Source of the DNA: Acetobacter fallax
Lineage (GTDB): Bacteria; Pseudomonadota; Alphaproteobacteria; Acetobacterales; Acetobacteraceae
Length of the DNA stretch: 61,225 nucleotides
Reading direction: 5' to 3'
Assembly (NCBI RefSeq): GCF_011516735.1
Contig: NZ_WOSX01000021.1
Location: 1 to 61,225, forward strand
A program made the translations under genes and the position numbers. The notes below the pieces were generated by a model that saw only the letters and a list, made by a program, of their open reading frames with translations, was not told the origin of the DNA and searched no databases. Below, piece by piece: positions 7,539 to 15,361 of the stretch; the first letter of the stretch is position 1, and every line of letters begins with the position of its first letter.

Positions 7539-8390
7539 ATGGCCGAAATCCCTCCCCATCGCCGCAGGCGGCGCCTCAGAGCCGTGCGCTCACCACGCAC
7601 GCGTGTCCGCGGGCCGTCTTTCAATCGGCTGATTCCTAACCTTCTTACCATGCTTGGCCTGTGCAGCGGCCTGATGGGTATGCGGTTTGCGCTGGATGGA
7701 CGATTCCAGAATGCAGCCATTGCGTTGCTCATCTCGGCGGTTATTGACGGGCTTGACGGACGCATTGCCCGTCTGCTGCGTGGCTCAACACGCTTTGGCG
7801 CAGAATTCGACAGCCTTTCGGATTTCCTGTGCTTCGGTGTTGCACCATCCTTCGTGCTTTACCTGTGGGCACTGCGAGATGCCGGGCGATATGCCTTTCT
7901 TCCCTGCATTCTGTTCACCGTCTGCATGTCGTTAAGGCTGGCTCGTTTCAACGCAAGTCTGGATGGGGAAGAAGAAAAACCAAAATATGCCAGCAACTTT
8001 TTTACAGGTGTTCCTGCGCCCGCAGGTGCTGGCCTTGCCCTGTTCCCGGTTTTTTTAGGGCTTGAGGCTGAAAAACTCGGTTATTCTGGTCTTTATGATC
8101 TCACCCGCCTGCCGTGGCTCCCTGCTCTCACGCTCATCAGCACGGCTCTTCTGCTTGTTTCGACACTCCCGGTCTGGTCCTTTAAAAACTTCAAGGTGCC
8201 GGCAAAATTCGTACTTCCGGTCATGCTTGGTTCGGGTGCCTACGTTGTAGCCCTCGTCGCAGACCCATGGGGAGTTCTGGCGGGTATGGGCATCATTTAT
8301 GTTGCTCTGCTGCCCCTGAGCCGGGTGAGTTTTCTACGCCTCAGGCGTGCAGCGGAAGCCCTGCAGGAGGAGGAAGACACAGCAGAGTAA
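7539..8390 (+). CDS. pssA: CDP-diacylglycerol--serine O-phosphatidyltransferase
   Basis: Makes phosphatidylserine from CDP-diacylglycerol and serine; type II, multi-pass membrane enzyme. The CDP-alcohol phosphotransferase motif DG-x2-AR-x8-G-x3-D-x3-D spans Asp73 to Asp95 with all key acidic residues in place. About seven or eight hydrophobic segments follow a basic N-terminus (RRRRRLRAVRSPRTRVRG). Length of 283 residues is normal. It is the partner of psd upstream and the two are probably co-transcribed. It converges with the hydrogenase-4-like cluster, 41 bases apart. Confidence 0.93.
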   Translation: MAEIPPHRRRRRLRAVRSPRTRVRGPSFNRLIPNLLTMLGLCSGLMGMRFALDGRFQNAAIALLISAVIDGLDGRIARLLRGSTRFGAEFDSLSDFLCFGVAPSFVLYLWALRDAGRYAFLPCILFTVCMSLRLARFNASLDGEEEKPKYASNFFTGVPAPAGAGLALFPVFLGLEAEKLGYSGLYDLTRLPWLPALTLISTALLLVSTLPVWSFKNFKVPAKFVLPVMLGSGAYVVALVADPWGVLAGMGIIYVALLPLSRVSFLRLRRAAEALQEEEDTAE

Positions 8391-8405
8391 TGAACCCTGT
8401 GTCTC

Positions 8406-8419
8406 CACGAAATTTCGTG
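8406..8419. repeat. 14-base perfect palindrome between convergent genes
   Basis: CACGAAATTTCGTG reads the same on both strands and lies in the 41-base gap between the stop of pssA and the stop of the small subunit gene of the hydrogenase-4-like cluster. With no loop it is more like a dimeric protein binding site than a stable terminator; no long T-run follows on either strand. Confidence 0.45.
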
Positions 8420-8431
8420 TAGCTTGTTATC

Positions 8432-8941
8432 TCAACCTTCAGCCGTTATCGGCCCTGAAGATTCAGGATTCAGCTGTGTTGTCGAAATCAGCGCGATAAT
8501 GCCATCAAGGATATCGCGCGGAGAGGGAGGGCAGCCGGGGATGGCGCAGTCGACCGAAGACTGTCCGGCGAGACCGCCCAGCATCGCGTAATTCGCTGAG
8601 AATGGTCCACCATCGATCGCGCAGGCCCCCACAGCCAGCAGGCCCCTGGGCTGAGGCATGGCCTCCCACGCTGCTCTGACCACTGGTGCCATCATGCGCG
8701 AACAGGCACCTGTTACGAGCAGCATATCGGCCGTCCGGGGTGTGCTGGCGAAACCGAGTCCGGCTTCGGCGAGACCGAACCCCCCGTTGATCAGAGATTC
8801 AACCTCGAAACCACAGGCCTCACACCCTCCGCTGTCGACATGAAACAGCATCAAGGGCGACCGTGACGCCACAGGCGGCAGGGCCGGGCCTGACGGCCCC
8901 AGCAAAGACGCAAAAAGCGCACGCATCAGAATGGTCGACAC
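8432..8941 (-). CDS. Hydrogenase-4 small-subunit-like protein (HyfI/NuoB family)
   Basis: A 169-residue protein of the NuoB/HyfI family, the subunit that carries the [4Fe-4S] cluster nearest the active site in complex I and group 4 hydrogenases. Likely ligands are visible: GGCEACGFE (Cys40, Cys43), GACAIDGGPF (Cys107) and PGCPPSP (Cys137). The cluster therefore seems intact although the partner large subunit has lost its metal site. The start is uncertain: GTG at 8941 has a GGAGGG upstream, while ATG at 8926 and GTG at 8971 are alternatives. It is the last gene of the six-gene cluster, about 60 bases after the large subunit gene. Confidence 0.75.
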   Translation of the reverse strand: MSTILMRALFASLLGPSGPALPPVASRSPLMLFHVDSGGCEACGFEVESLINGGFGLAEAGLGFASTPRTADMLLVTGACSRMMAPVVRAAWEAMPQPRGLLAVGACAIDGGPFSANYAMLGGLAGQSSVDCAIPGCPPSPRDILDGIIALISTTQLNPESSGPITAEG

Positions 8942-9001
8942 GGTATCCGATCTCCCTCCGATGTGGGGCACTTCCCTTAGCGACCCGCACGTAGATCCTT
9001 A

Positions 9002-10624
9002 TTACAGGTCTGCGGCGGCAATCGAAACGCCGAAAGAGCATCGCACCAGATCAAAATTATCGGGAGAGGTTCCTAAAATCGCCTGTTCTGCAGCCATCAG
9101 CAATGTGGATGCCGGGTCAGCAATAAAGCATTGCTCCACCAGGCCATTCTGCACGGTGACAACATGCCATACGGGACCATGCGGCCCCTCAATAACGGCG
9201 TATCCTTCGGAGTGCTCCGGCCGCACAGGAACAACAGCACACAGATCTTCCGGCCCTTTTTCCTCTCCGGCAGAAATCCGGTCAGCTAAAGTCTTCAGAA
9301 TTTTCAGACTCTCACCGATTTCTTCAAACATAATCTCGCAACGTGCCGCGACATCTCCACCTGTTGAGATCGCCTGTCGGAACGAAACATCCTCATAAGC
9401 GTCCATATGAAGACGAAAATCACCGCCATAGCCACAGGCCCGGCCCGCCACCCCCTGCAGCTCAAGCTTTTTCGCCTGTTCACCGGTAAGTCGTCCGGCG
9501 CACTGCAAACGATGCTTCAAACCAGGGATGACCCGCCATAAAGAGTGCAATTCTCTGATCCTGACTTCACTCAGGCACACAATCTCGCGGCCGAGAGCGG
9601 CGACTGTCTGAAGCGGCCCGATCGGGTCTCCCCGTTCCTGATGACGTGTTACGATCACGCCGCCGACGCACACGCAATCCATGAGCAGTCTCCGGCCGCT
9701 CGCCTCTCCGCACAAACGCAAAATCTGTTCACGCAAACGATAAAGTCCTGACGACACGAGTTCTGCATCTGCTGCCCTGGCCGTACGGGCAAGCGTGAGA
9801 AGATGCATCGCGATGCGCTCGGTCTCACAAAAAATGACCCTGCACCAGGTAGCGGGAACCGGGCACGATATACCGACCGCATTCTCGACTGCGGCGCTAA
9901 ATGCCCATTGGTGCGCAACGGCGGATCCCGCACCAATCCGCCCTGCAAGTTCCAGTGCACCGGTGATCGTCGCATCGCGCATTCGTGCGATAAGCCCGCG
10001 ATGGGCGTAACCCGCACGGGTTTCGACTGTGCGGATCACACCATCCGCGACACCGAGACGAAAATGAACCGGTCCTTCTGTGCTTCCGGTTGCTGGTCCT
10101 TTTCCGAACACCATGCCATGTGCGGCCACCCACTCGTCCGGCGGGTCAAACTCCGGCAGATCAGTGCCAAAAGACCTGGGACCAGATCTCCTGGCCAGCG
10201 GTGCCGTGGAAGTCCACATCCCATGATCAATAAGCGGGCGTGCATTCACAGCATCCATGGCCTCCACGCCATAGAGATCCCGGATCATTCGTTCAAATGG
10301 AACGGCTGCAACACGGACATGGGACACCCCCGGATAGCGCGGACCGTCTAATGTGCAGGATGCCATAATTGGTCGAACCCCGCTTTCAGCACTGCTTCCA
10401 TCATTAACAAGCACATGGATCTGGCTGCCATCGCACCACAAACCGACGAAAACAGCGGGATCATCAGCGAGGTGTTCGACAAAGCTGTGCCAGGTGAATT
10501 CGTCGAGCTGAAAACGCCAGCGACACGCCGTCTTCTCGCCGGCACGAATAATCTGGCTGACGGACGGTTTTCCAACGCTGACCAGAGCGGGCACGCCACC
10601 AAAAATGATCGGACCGCCGCTCAA
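9002..10624 (-). CDS. Hydrogenase-4 large-subunit-like protein (HyfG/HycE), Ni ligands lost
   Basis: A 540-residue fusion of a NuoC-like domain (about 1-140; FERMIRDLYGVEAMDAVNARP) and a NuoD/hydrogenase large-subunit domain. The latter has the group 4 sequence GPATGSTEGPVHFRLG and YAHRGL. In true hydrogenases the L1 motif RICGxC and L2 motif DPCxxC hold the Ni-Fe centre. Here L1 reads RIGAGS (residues 229-234), with both cysteines replaced. The C-terminal region reads FDLVRCSF, with at most one displaced cysteine (Cys529). H2 chemistry is therefore unlikely; the protein fits the energy-converting hydrogenase-related (Ehr) class. The start overlaps the stop of the upstream membrane subunit gene by ATGA. 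Confidence 0.8.
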   Translation of the reverse strand: MSGGPIIFGGVPALVSVGKPSVSQIIRAGEKTACRWRFQLDEFTWHSFVEHLADDPAVFVGLWCDGSQIHVLVNDGSSAESGVRPIMASCTLDGPRYPGVSHVRVAAVPFERMIRDLYGVEAMDAVNARPLIDHGMWTSTAPLARRSGPRSFGTDLPEFDPPDEWVAAHGMVFGKGPATGSTEGPVHFRLGVADGVIRTVETRAGYAHRGLIARMRDATITGALELAGRIGAGSAVAHQWAFSAAVENAVGISCPVPATWCRVIFCETERIAMHLLTLARTARAADAELVSSGLYRLREQILRLCGEASGRRLLMDCVCVGGVIVTRHQERGDPIGPLQTVAALGREIVCLSEVRIRELHSLWRVIPGLKHRLQCAGRLTGEQAKKLELQGVAGRACGYGGDFRLHMDAYEDVSFRQAISTGGDVAARCEIMFEEIGESLKILKTLADRISAGEEKGPEDLCAVVPVRPEHSEGYAVIEGPHGPVWHVVTVQNGLVEQCFIADPASTLLMAAEQAILGTSPDNFDLVRCSFGVSIAAADL

Positions 10625-11868
10625 TCCCGCAACTCCGGCACTGATGAGATCGGAGCATCACGCTGTGCGACAGTTGACCGGGAAAAAGCCCCCGGTCTGA
10701 TACCGTTCATAAGAGGGATCAGATCGCGACCTCCACGCCGGATCGCGGGGAGCACAATGATCGTCAGAGCAAGCGCCAGAATGACGGAATACGTCGTCAT
10801 CACATACAGAATAATCAGAACAGTTATGAAAGGCAGCAAACCGGCAGTCCATTCAGCAAGCCGGCCCGACAGATCAGATGCAGCCGTCATTTCACTGCGA
10901 GCAAGCCAGGGCAATGTCAGTACAGGCGGGATCAACGCGAAACATGTCACCATTGGCAGGTTGAGTCCCGCCGCAATCGCTCCAAGAGCAAGACATCCTT
11001 GCGAAACATTAAGTCCCTGGCTCAATCGGATATCAGCACTGGCCCCGGCAAACTGCATACGAAACGACGTGACAAAAACGGTGACAAAACCAAAGCTGAT
11101 GAGCGTCAGCGAAAATATCGCGCTGCTTTCAGAGGGAAGCGGAGACGCGCTCAGAACACTGGCAAGAAGAAGAGCACCGGCTGACGCACGGACTGTCTCG
11201 CCCATATTTCGGATATCAGGCAATCGGGCGTTGTCTGCCTCCTCCGGGAAAGCTGAGACGGGAAAGAGGCCGGTTAAAACTGCATAGCCGATACCTGCCA
11301 GCACTCCACTGGCGGAAGTCCCGGGACACAGCAATCCGGCAAGGACAAGAAGCGCCCCCGAAGCCTTCGTTCGCAGTACAGTCCAGCCAGCTACAGCGCG
11401 ACCCTGTCCCCCGTCAATCAGCAACACCCGCAAGATCGATGCCAGAAGCAGTATCGCCATTTTTGCCAGTGGATCAGCGAAAAAAACCGCGACGACAATC
11501 AGACCCGTTGTCCAGAAAGGCCGCGCGCGTTCCAATACGGCAAGGCTTCTTCCGGTCCGCGGACATAGCGCCAGATTTTCGCTCAGAAGGCCGCCATAAA
11601 GAATCATGCTTCCCAGAACCGCAACAGGCGTTTCTATCAGCCAGAAATGCGCTGTGCTGCTTCCGGTCACAGTCATATAAACCGCGAGCGGAAGGTTAAG
11701 GACAGTGAGCAACAGACCGATTACCGCAAAAGGCAATCGAAGCATAACAGTGTCATGATCGGTGCCACTCTCGTCCGTGCCTGGTCTGCCCGTAGCTATC
11801 AGAGCAATACCGGCCAGAAATGGCCAGCAGAGTGTTAGAAAAAGCAGGATTTCAGCAAACGACGCCAT
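10621..11868 (-). CDS. HyfF-like membrane subunit, diverged
   Basis: A 415-residue multi-pass protein in the position of HyfF, an antiporter-like (Mrp/NuoN-type) subunit. Family members carry a KxGxxPxHxWLP motif in the broken-helix region. The matching stretch here appears to be VLTGLFPVSAFPEEAD (about residues 197-212), in which Lys, His and Trp are all absent, suggesting loss of the proton path. The start is set by a TGATG overlap with the upstream hyfE-like stop at 11868; an earlier start would sit deep in that gene. Assignment rests on gene order plus hydrophobic profile, since similarity is weak. It might also be viewed as HyfD. Confidence 0.6.
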   Translation of the reverse strand: MASFAEILLFLTLCWPFLAGIALIATGRPGTDESGTDHDTVMLRLPFAVIGLLLTVLNLPLAVYMTVTGSSTAHFWLIETPVAVLGSMILYGGLLSENLALCPRTGRSLAVLERARPFWTTGLIVVAVFFADPLAKMAILLLASILRVLLIDGGQGRAVAGWTVLRTKASGALLVLAGLLCPGTSASGVLAGIGYAVLTGLFPVSAFPEEADNARLPDIRNMGETVRASAGALLLASVLSASPLPSESSAIFSLTLISFGFVTVFVTSFRMQFAGASADIRLSQGLNVSQGCLALGAIAAGLNLPMVTCFALIPPVLTLPWLARSEMTAASDLSGRLAEWTAGLLPFITVLIILYVMTTYSVILALALTIIVLPAIRRGGRDLIPLMNGIRPGAFSRSTVAQRDAPISSVPELRD

Positions 11869-12467
11869 CAGGATCCGCCATCCTGTTCGGCTGCGGATAT
11901 TTCTCGCAACAACGACAATCTTTGCGTCAGCCATAAACCTGCTGCTGCGAGAAGAAGAATACAGCTGCCGACGATCCAGACTGCACGCGTCTGCTGCGTA
12001 TTGGCGGCAGCCAGCAGAATCCCGTCGCAGGCCGTGAGGAGGCCAGCAAACTGGTCTCTGATTCCGGGACGAACCGCCAGCCCCGCCAGCCCGGCAAAAA
12101 CGACCATAAGAGATATCGTGATCGCAGAGGGGTTTACCGGGAGGATGAACGAAATATGGACAAGTTCTCCCGCAGGCAGGCTTACGCAGGCCGCGAAGCT
12201 GAGAAACAATGCGAGAAAGAGGGCTACAGATGCTCCGGACCGCCTGGACTCTTCAATATAAGTACCGAGCTTCCATGTCGGCACTATTGAAATAGCGAGA
12301 GCAACGCATGCGACGAACAGCATTCGCCTTGTGTTGAAGTCGGGGTTCATATGGTGGAGCGTTACGACGGATATCGCTGTCAGCAAGCCTTGCACAGGCA
12401 GGACCGCCGGACCGATGACAACCGTCAAAAATGCAAACAGTGGAAGGAGAGCCAGAGCAAGCGTCAT
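11868..12467 (-). CDS. HyfE-like membrane subunit
   Basis: A 199-residue protein with about six hydrophobic segments, in the order and size expected for HyfE, the hydrogenase-4 subunit that has a NuoK-like part. It has short polar turns such as TWKLGTYIEESRRSG and ends with a soluble tail rich in Glu and Asp. Similarity to E. coli HyfE is low and the call leans on its place between the HyfC-like and HyfF-like genes. It starts by a four-base ATGA overlap with the upstream gene and ends by a TGATG overlap with the downstream one, which implies translational coupling. Confidence 0.6.
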   Translation of the reverse strand: MTLALALLPLFAFLTVVIGPAVLPVQGLLTAISVVTLHHMNPDFNTRRMLFVACVALAISIVPTWKLGTYIEESRRSGASVALFLALFLSFAACVSLPAGELVHISFILPVNPSAITISLMVVFAGLAGLAVRPGIRDQFAGLLTACDGILLAAANTQQTRAVWIVGSCILLLAAAGLWLTQRLSLLREISAAEQDGGS

Positions 12468-13480
12468 AGCGGCCCTCCCCCCGTATTATCGTCGAACGTA
12501 CTCTGCTCATGCACTGCCCCCCGATATGGCATTATGGGAAAGCGCGATCCGAACAGAACCTGAATAGCAAAAAACGCCAGAAGCAGAGCACCCGCCCCGC
12601 GGAGACGGATCCTGGTGACCGGCCCCGCGGCAACCAGATTACCGGCTGCAAGGATCACGCACAGCACACAGCAACGGACTATCCACAACAGAAATCCGAC
12701 ACTCAGAGCACCGACGCTACCGGTGACAGTCTGATGCTCTGAAATGAGCGCCAGGGAACCAGGCCAGAAAAGGTCTCCGGCCAGTGTCAGCCAGATAAGG
12801 GAAGAGCAGTCAGCCGCGAGCATCAGAATAGCCCGGTCCGTACCGGTCACGCCGACATCAGACACTGTGCAATCCGATGCAGCGCCGGCGACAAGAAGCG
12901 CGAGCGCAGCGAGGACAAACGGAGCATCATCTCCGAAAGGACTTCCGCTTCTGAGACCACTCAGCACGACATCCAGATTAGTCGTTGCTCCGACGCTAAA
13001 AAACAGCACCGCGATAAGAAACAGAACGGGGATAGCAACCGATGCCGATATCAGGCGGCGAAAAGCAGTTGTTGCGGTCTCTGCCTGCCCTCCCAGGGCG
13101 GGCAACTGACAGGCTATCTGAGCACTCATCAGCAAGAGCGTGATCACGAAAATATCCGACAGGTGTGCCGTAGCAAGGCCGGATGCAGCCATCGGGACCA
13201 GCAATGAAACGACCAGAACTGTCGTCATTGCAGCAGTCGTGGCACAACTGGCGACAATACTGGTCTGAGGTGTCAGAGGATCAGAATTCTGATCCGGTGA
13301 ATCCGCACACCACTGAGTAGCAATCAGGTACCAGCGACGAAGCACGGGCGGTGCAGCAACACCTGTCAGGCGTGCAGACATAAAGACGCGAAAACCCGCT
13401 ATCAGAGGCGCGAACATCACCACAACGACAAGCTGAGTCATCGAAAGCAGGATAGAGAGGAAGAAAGGCAGACTGATCAT
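12464..13480 (-). CDS. HyfC-like (NuoH-type) membrane subunit
   Basis: A 338-residue multi-pass protein in the position of HyfC, the NuoH-like subunit that anchors the peripheral arm and forms the quinone or substrate chamber in complex I relatives. The start MISLPFFLSILLSMTQLVVVVMFAPLIAGF and the following FMSARLTGV loop are compatible with the NuoH first helix and its cytoplasmic loop. The acidic, charge-rich loop typical of NuoH is hard to recognise, so it is diverged. The ATG at 13480 overlaps the stop of the HyfB-like gene by ATGA. Confidence 0.6.
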   Translation of the reverse strand: MISLPFFLSILLSMTQLVVVVMFAPLIAGFRVFMSARLTGVAAPPVLRRWYLIATQWCADSPDQNSDPLTPQTSIVASCATTAAMTTVLVVSLLVPMAASGLATAHLSDIFVITLLLMSAQIACQLPALGGQAETATTAFRRLISASVAIPVLFLIAVLFFSVGATTNLDVVLSGLRSGSPFGDDAPFVLAALALLVAGAASDCTVSDVGVTGTDRAILMLAADCSSLIWLTLAGDLFWPGSLALISEHQTVTGSVGALSVGFLLWIVRCCVLCVILAAGNLVAAGPVTRIRLRGAGALLLAFFAIQVLFGSRFPIMPYRGAVHEQSTFDDNTGGGPL

Positions 13481-15237
13481 GGCCTGACCGTCACTGCCCA
13501 CAAAGCAAGAGCTGTGAGCAGAAGCACGACAGCCAGCCCATGAATTTCGATCCTGTGGATGCCGGCAATCGCAACCTTTCCCCCGCGAACAGCTAATGCG
13601 AAGACTTTGAAAACGCGATACCGGGCATCACGAAAAGATGCAGACGAAATGAGCACTGTCTGCTTCAGGATAGCCGCCACCGCATCAGACCCTGGCCAGA
13701 GCAAAGGCTCGCCAAACGGAAGCCAGGAAGACCGGGTTCTGAGGCCGTCAGACCACAGCGTTTCCTCTGATGGTGTCACATCGGAAAAGACAATGTGCGC
13801 AGACTTCGGAAGAGAAACTCTGGCTCTCTGGCGCAGGATGATCACTATAACTGCAACGACCAGAAGCATCAGCATTACTGCGATCGGCGTCCAGGACGAT
13901 AAACCGTCTGGTCCGACGAGTGTGATCGCAGTCAAAACATTCACTGACATTTCATTTGAGGTGAGAGAAAATCCCATCAAACGAGGCGTCAGGCGTGCAA
14001 TCAGACCGGGAACACAGGATGTTACGGCGGTCACTACGAGACAAACCAGAATCGGCTGTATCGTTCCCTCCGTAATATCCGTGCATCCCGCCATCCGGGG
14101 CGTACGCGGACCACCGAGCATCACCAGCATCACCAGTCGGAGAACAGCGAGGCTGAACAGCGCGACAATTGCTCCCAGACTGGCAAGCAACACGATTGAT
14201 GGCAATGCAGGCGCATAGCCTTCCGGAAGCAATCCAAGAGCAGTTTCAGCCAGCAACCAGAGCACACTGAAACCTCCGGTCGGTGGCAAGAGAAGATACG
14301 CACATGCCACAACGGCAAATAAGGCAGCGAGCCGGGGGGCGAACAGGATGAGCCCCCCCAGGCGGTTAAGGCGATCTGAACCGCCGCCTGCGACAGTAAG
14401 ATCACCGATATGCAGAAGGGCCACGGCCACAGGCCAGACACAAAGGAGATCAAGCACAAACGCGCTTAGCGCAGCCTGACCACACAAAGGAGAGTCCGCG
14501 GCACTAGCAAGAAGAAAAAGTCCGCTCGCAATAACAGCCAGTGCATGTGATGCAGCGAAAATACTTGCAAATGCAGAGCTGGCATATCGGGTTGAAAGGG
14601 CTTTGAGAGCCCTGCCAAAGCCGAGCGTCACTCCACCGACAAGCAGTACGAACGCCATTTGTCGGGCCGGAATAACCTGTGACTGAAGACAGCAACGGAT
14701 AAGAATGAGAAGGCTGCAACCCATTTCGACAGAAGGCGCGAGAGCCAGTGCTCCCCGCCCGCGACTGGCTGCACAACCAGCAGTCAGGGCCGCGATGCAT
14801 GCCGCCCATTCTCCGCCGGGCGCACAGCCAGAAACGAACAAAAGCATGCGGAGGCAGCCTGCGGAAAGACGTTGTCTGGAGGGCAACACAAGAAGCTGGG
14901 CAGCAGCCCCTGCGGTAGCCAGAAGTAACGGGTGAACTGCCAGCGCAGCAAAGCAGGCAGCCGCACAGGCCAGAGAAACCCGCCATCCGGACTGACTTCG
15001 CGCATTGACCAGAAGACCAGTCATTGCAAAGGAGAACAGAAATACAGTCCCAACCGTTTGCATTCCCATGCCTGGCACAGGGATGCCCCCGGCAGCGGCA
15101 GGCCATATCAGGGCGACCAGGGCCATCAGAGCAACAAAAAGCCAGCAGCCACACCCAGCCAGGTTAAGACGCCCGGGCGGCAACTTCAGCCACGATACAG
15201 GGACAATGGATACCCCACACGCAGCAACAACGGACAA
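13477..15237 (-). CDS. HyfB-like (NuoL-type) antiporter-like subunit, diverged
   Basis: A 586-residue multi-pass protein, first gene of the six-gene cluster, resembling HyfB/NuoL. The TM5 glutamate seems kept (Glu171 in PSVEMGCSLL). The expected KxGxxPLHxWLPEAH stretch is replaced around residues 204-230 (GVTLGFGRALKALSTR onward), with no recognisable Pro-Leu-His-x-Trp and no TM8 lysine. The protein is unusually rich in Cys. The start is unclear: the open frame reaches back to a TAA at 15271-15273 with no ATG or GTG, leaving a TTG at 15237 or a CTG at 15255. That would add a hydrophobic stretch, so either a rare start or a frameshift is possible. Confidence 0.6.
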   Translation of the reverse strand: MSVVAACGVSIVPVSWLKLPPGRLNLAGCGCWLFVALMALVALIWPAAAGGIPVPGMGMQTVGTVFLFSFAMTGLLVNARSQSGWRVSLACAAACFAALAVHPLLLATAGAAAQLLVLPSRQRLSAGCLRMLLFVSGCAPGGEWAACIAALTAGCAASRGRGALALAPSVEMGCSLLILIRCCLQSQVIPARQMAFVLLVGGVTLGFGRALKALSTRYASSAFASIFAASHALAVIASGLFLLASAADSPLCGQAALSAFVLDLLCVWPVAVALLHIGDLTVAGGGSDRLNRLGGLILFAPRLAALFAVVACAYLLLPPTGGFSVLWLLAETALGLLPEGYAPALPSIVLLASLGAIVALFSLAVLRLVMLVMLGGPRTPRMAGCTDITEGTIQPILVCLVVTAVTSCVPGLIARLTPRLMGFSLTSNEMSVNVLTAITLVGPDGLSSWTPIAVMLMLLVVAVIVIILRQRARVSLPKSAHIVFSDVTPSEETLWSDGLRTRSSWLPFGEPLLWPGSDAVAAILKQTVLISSASFRDARYRVFKVFALAVRGGKVAIAGIHRIEIHGLAVVLLLTALALWAVTVRP

Positions 15238-15361
15238 AAGGGCAACGATCGTCAGGATGGCAAAAGTCCGTTACGAAAGAGACTGAAGACCGGGGAGTAT
15301 TTACCCTAAAGTTTTGCGTCTGAAACCCGCAACTGGCTGTGATGGCACAACATGAAGGTGT

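Noticed and set aside
12670..12690. CTATCCACA, a one-mismatch DnaA box.
   Set aside because: A single degenerate site inside the HyfC-like gene; expected by chance.
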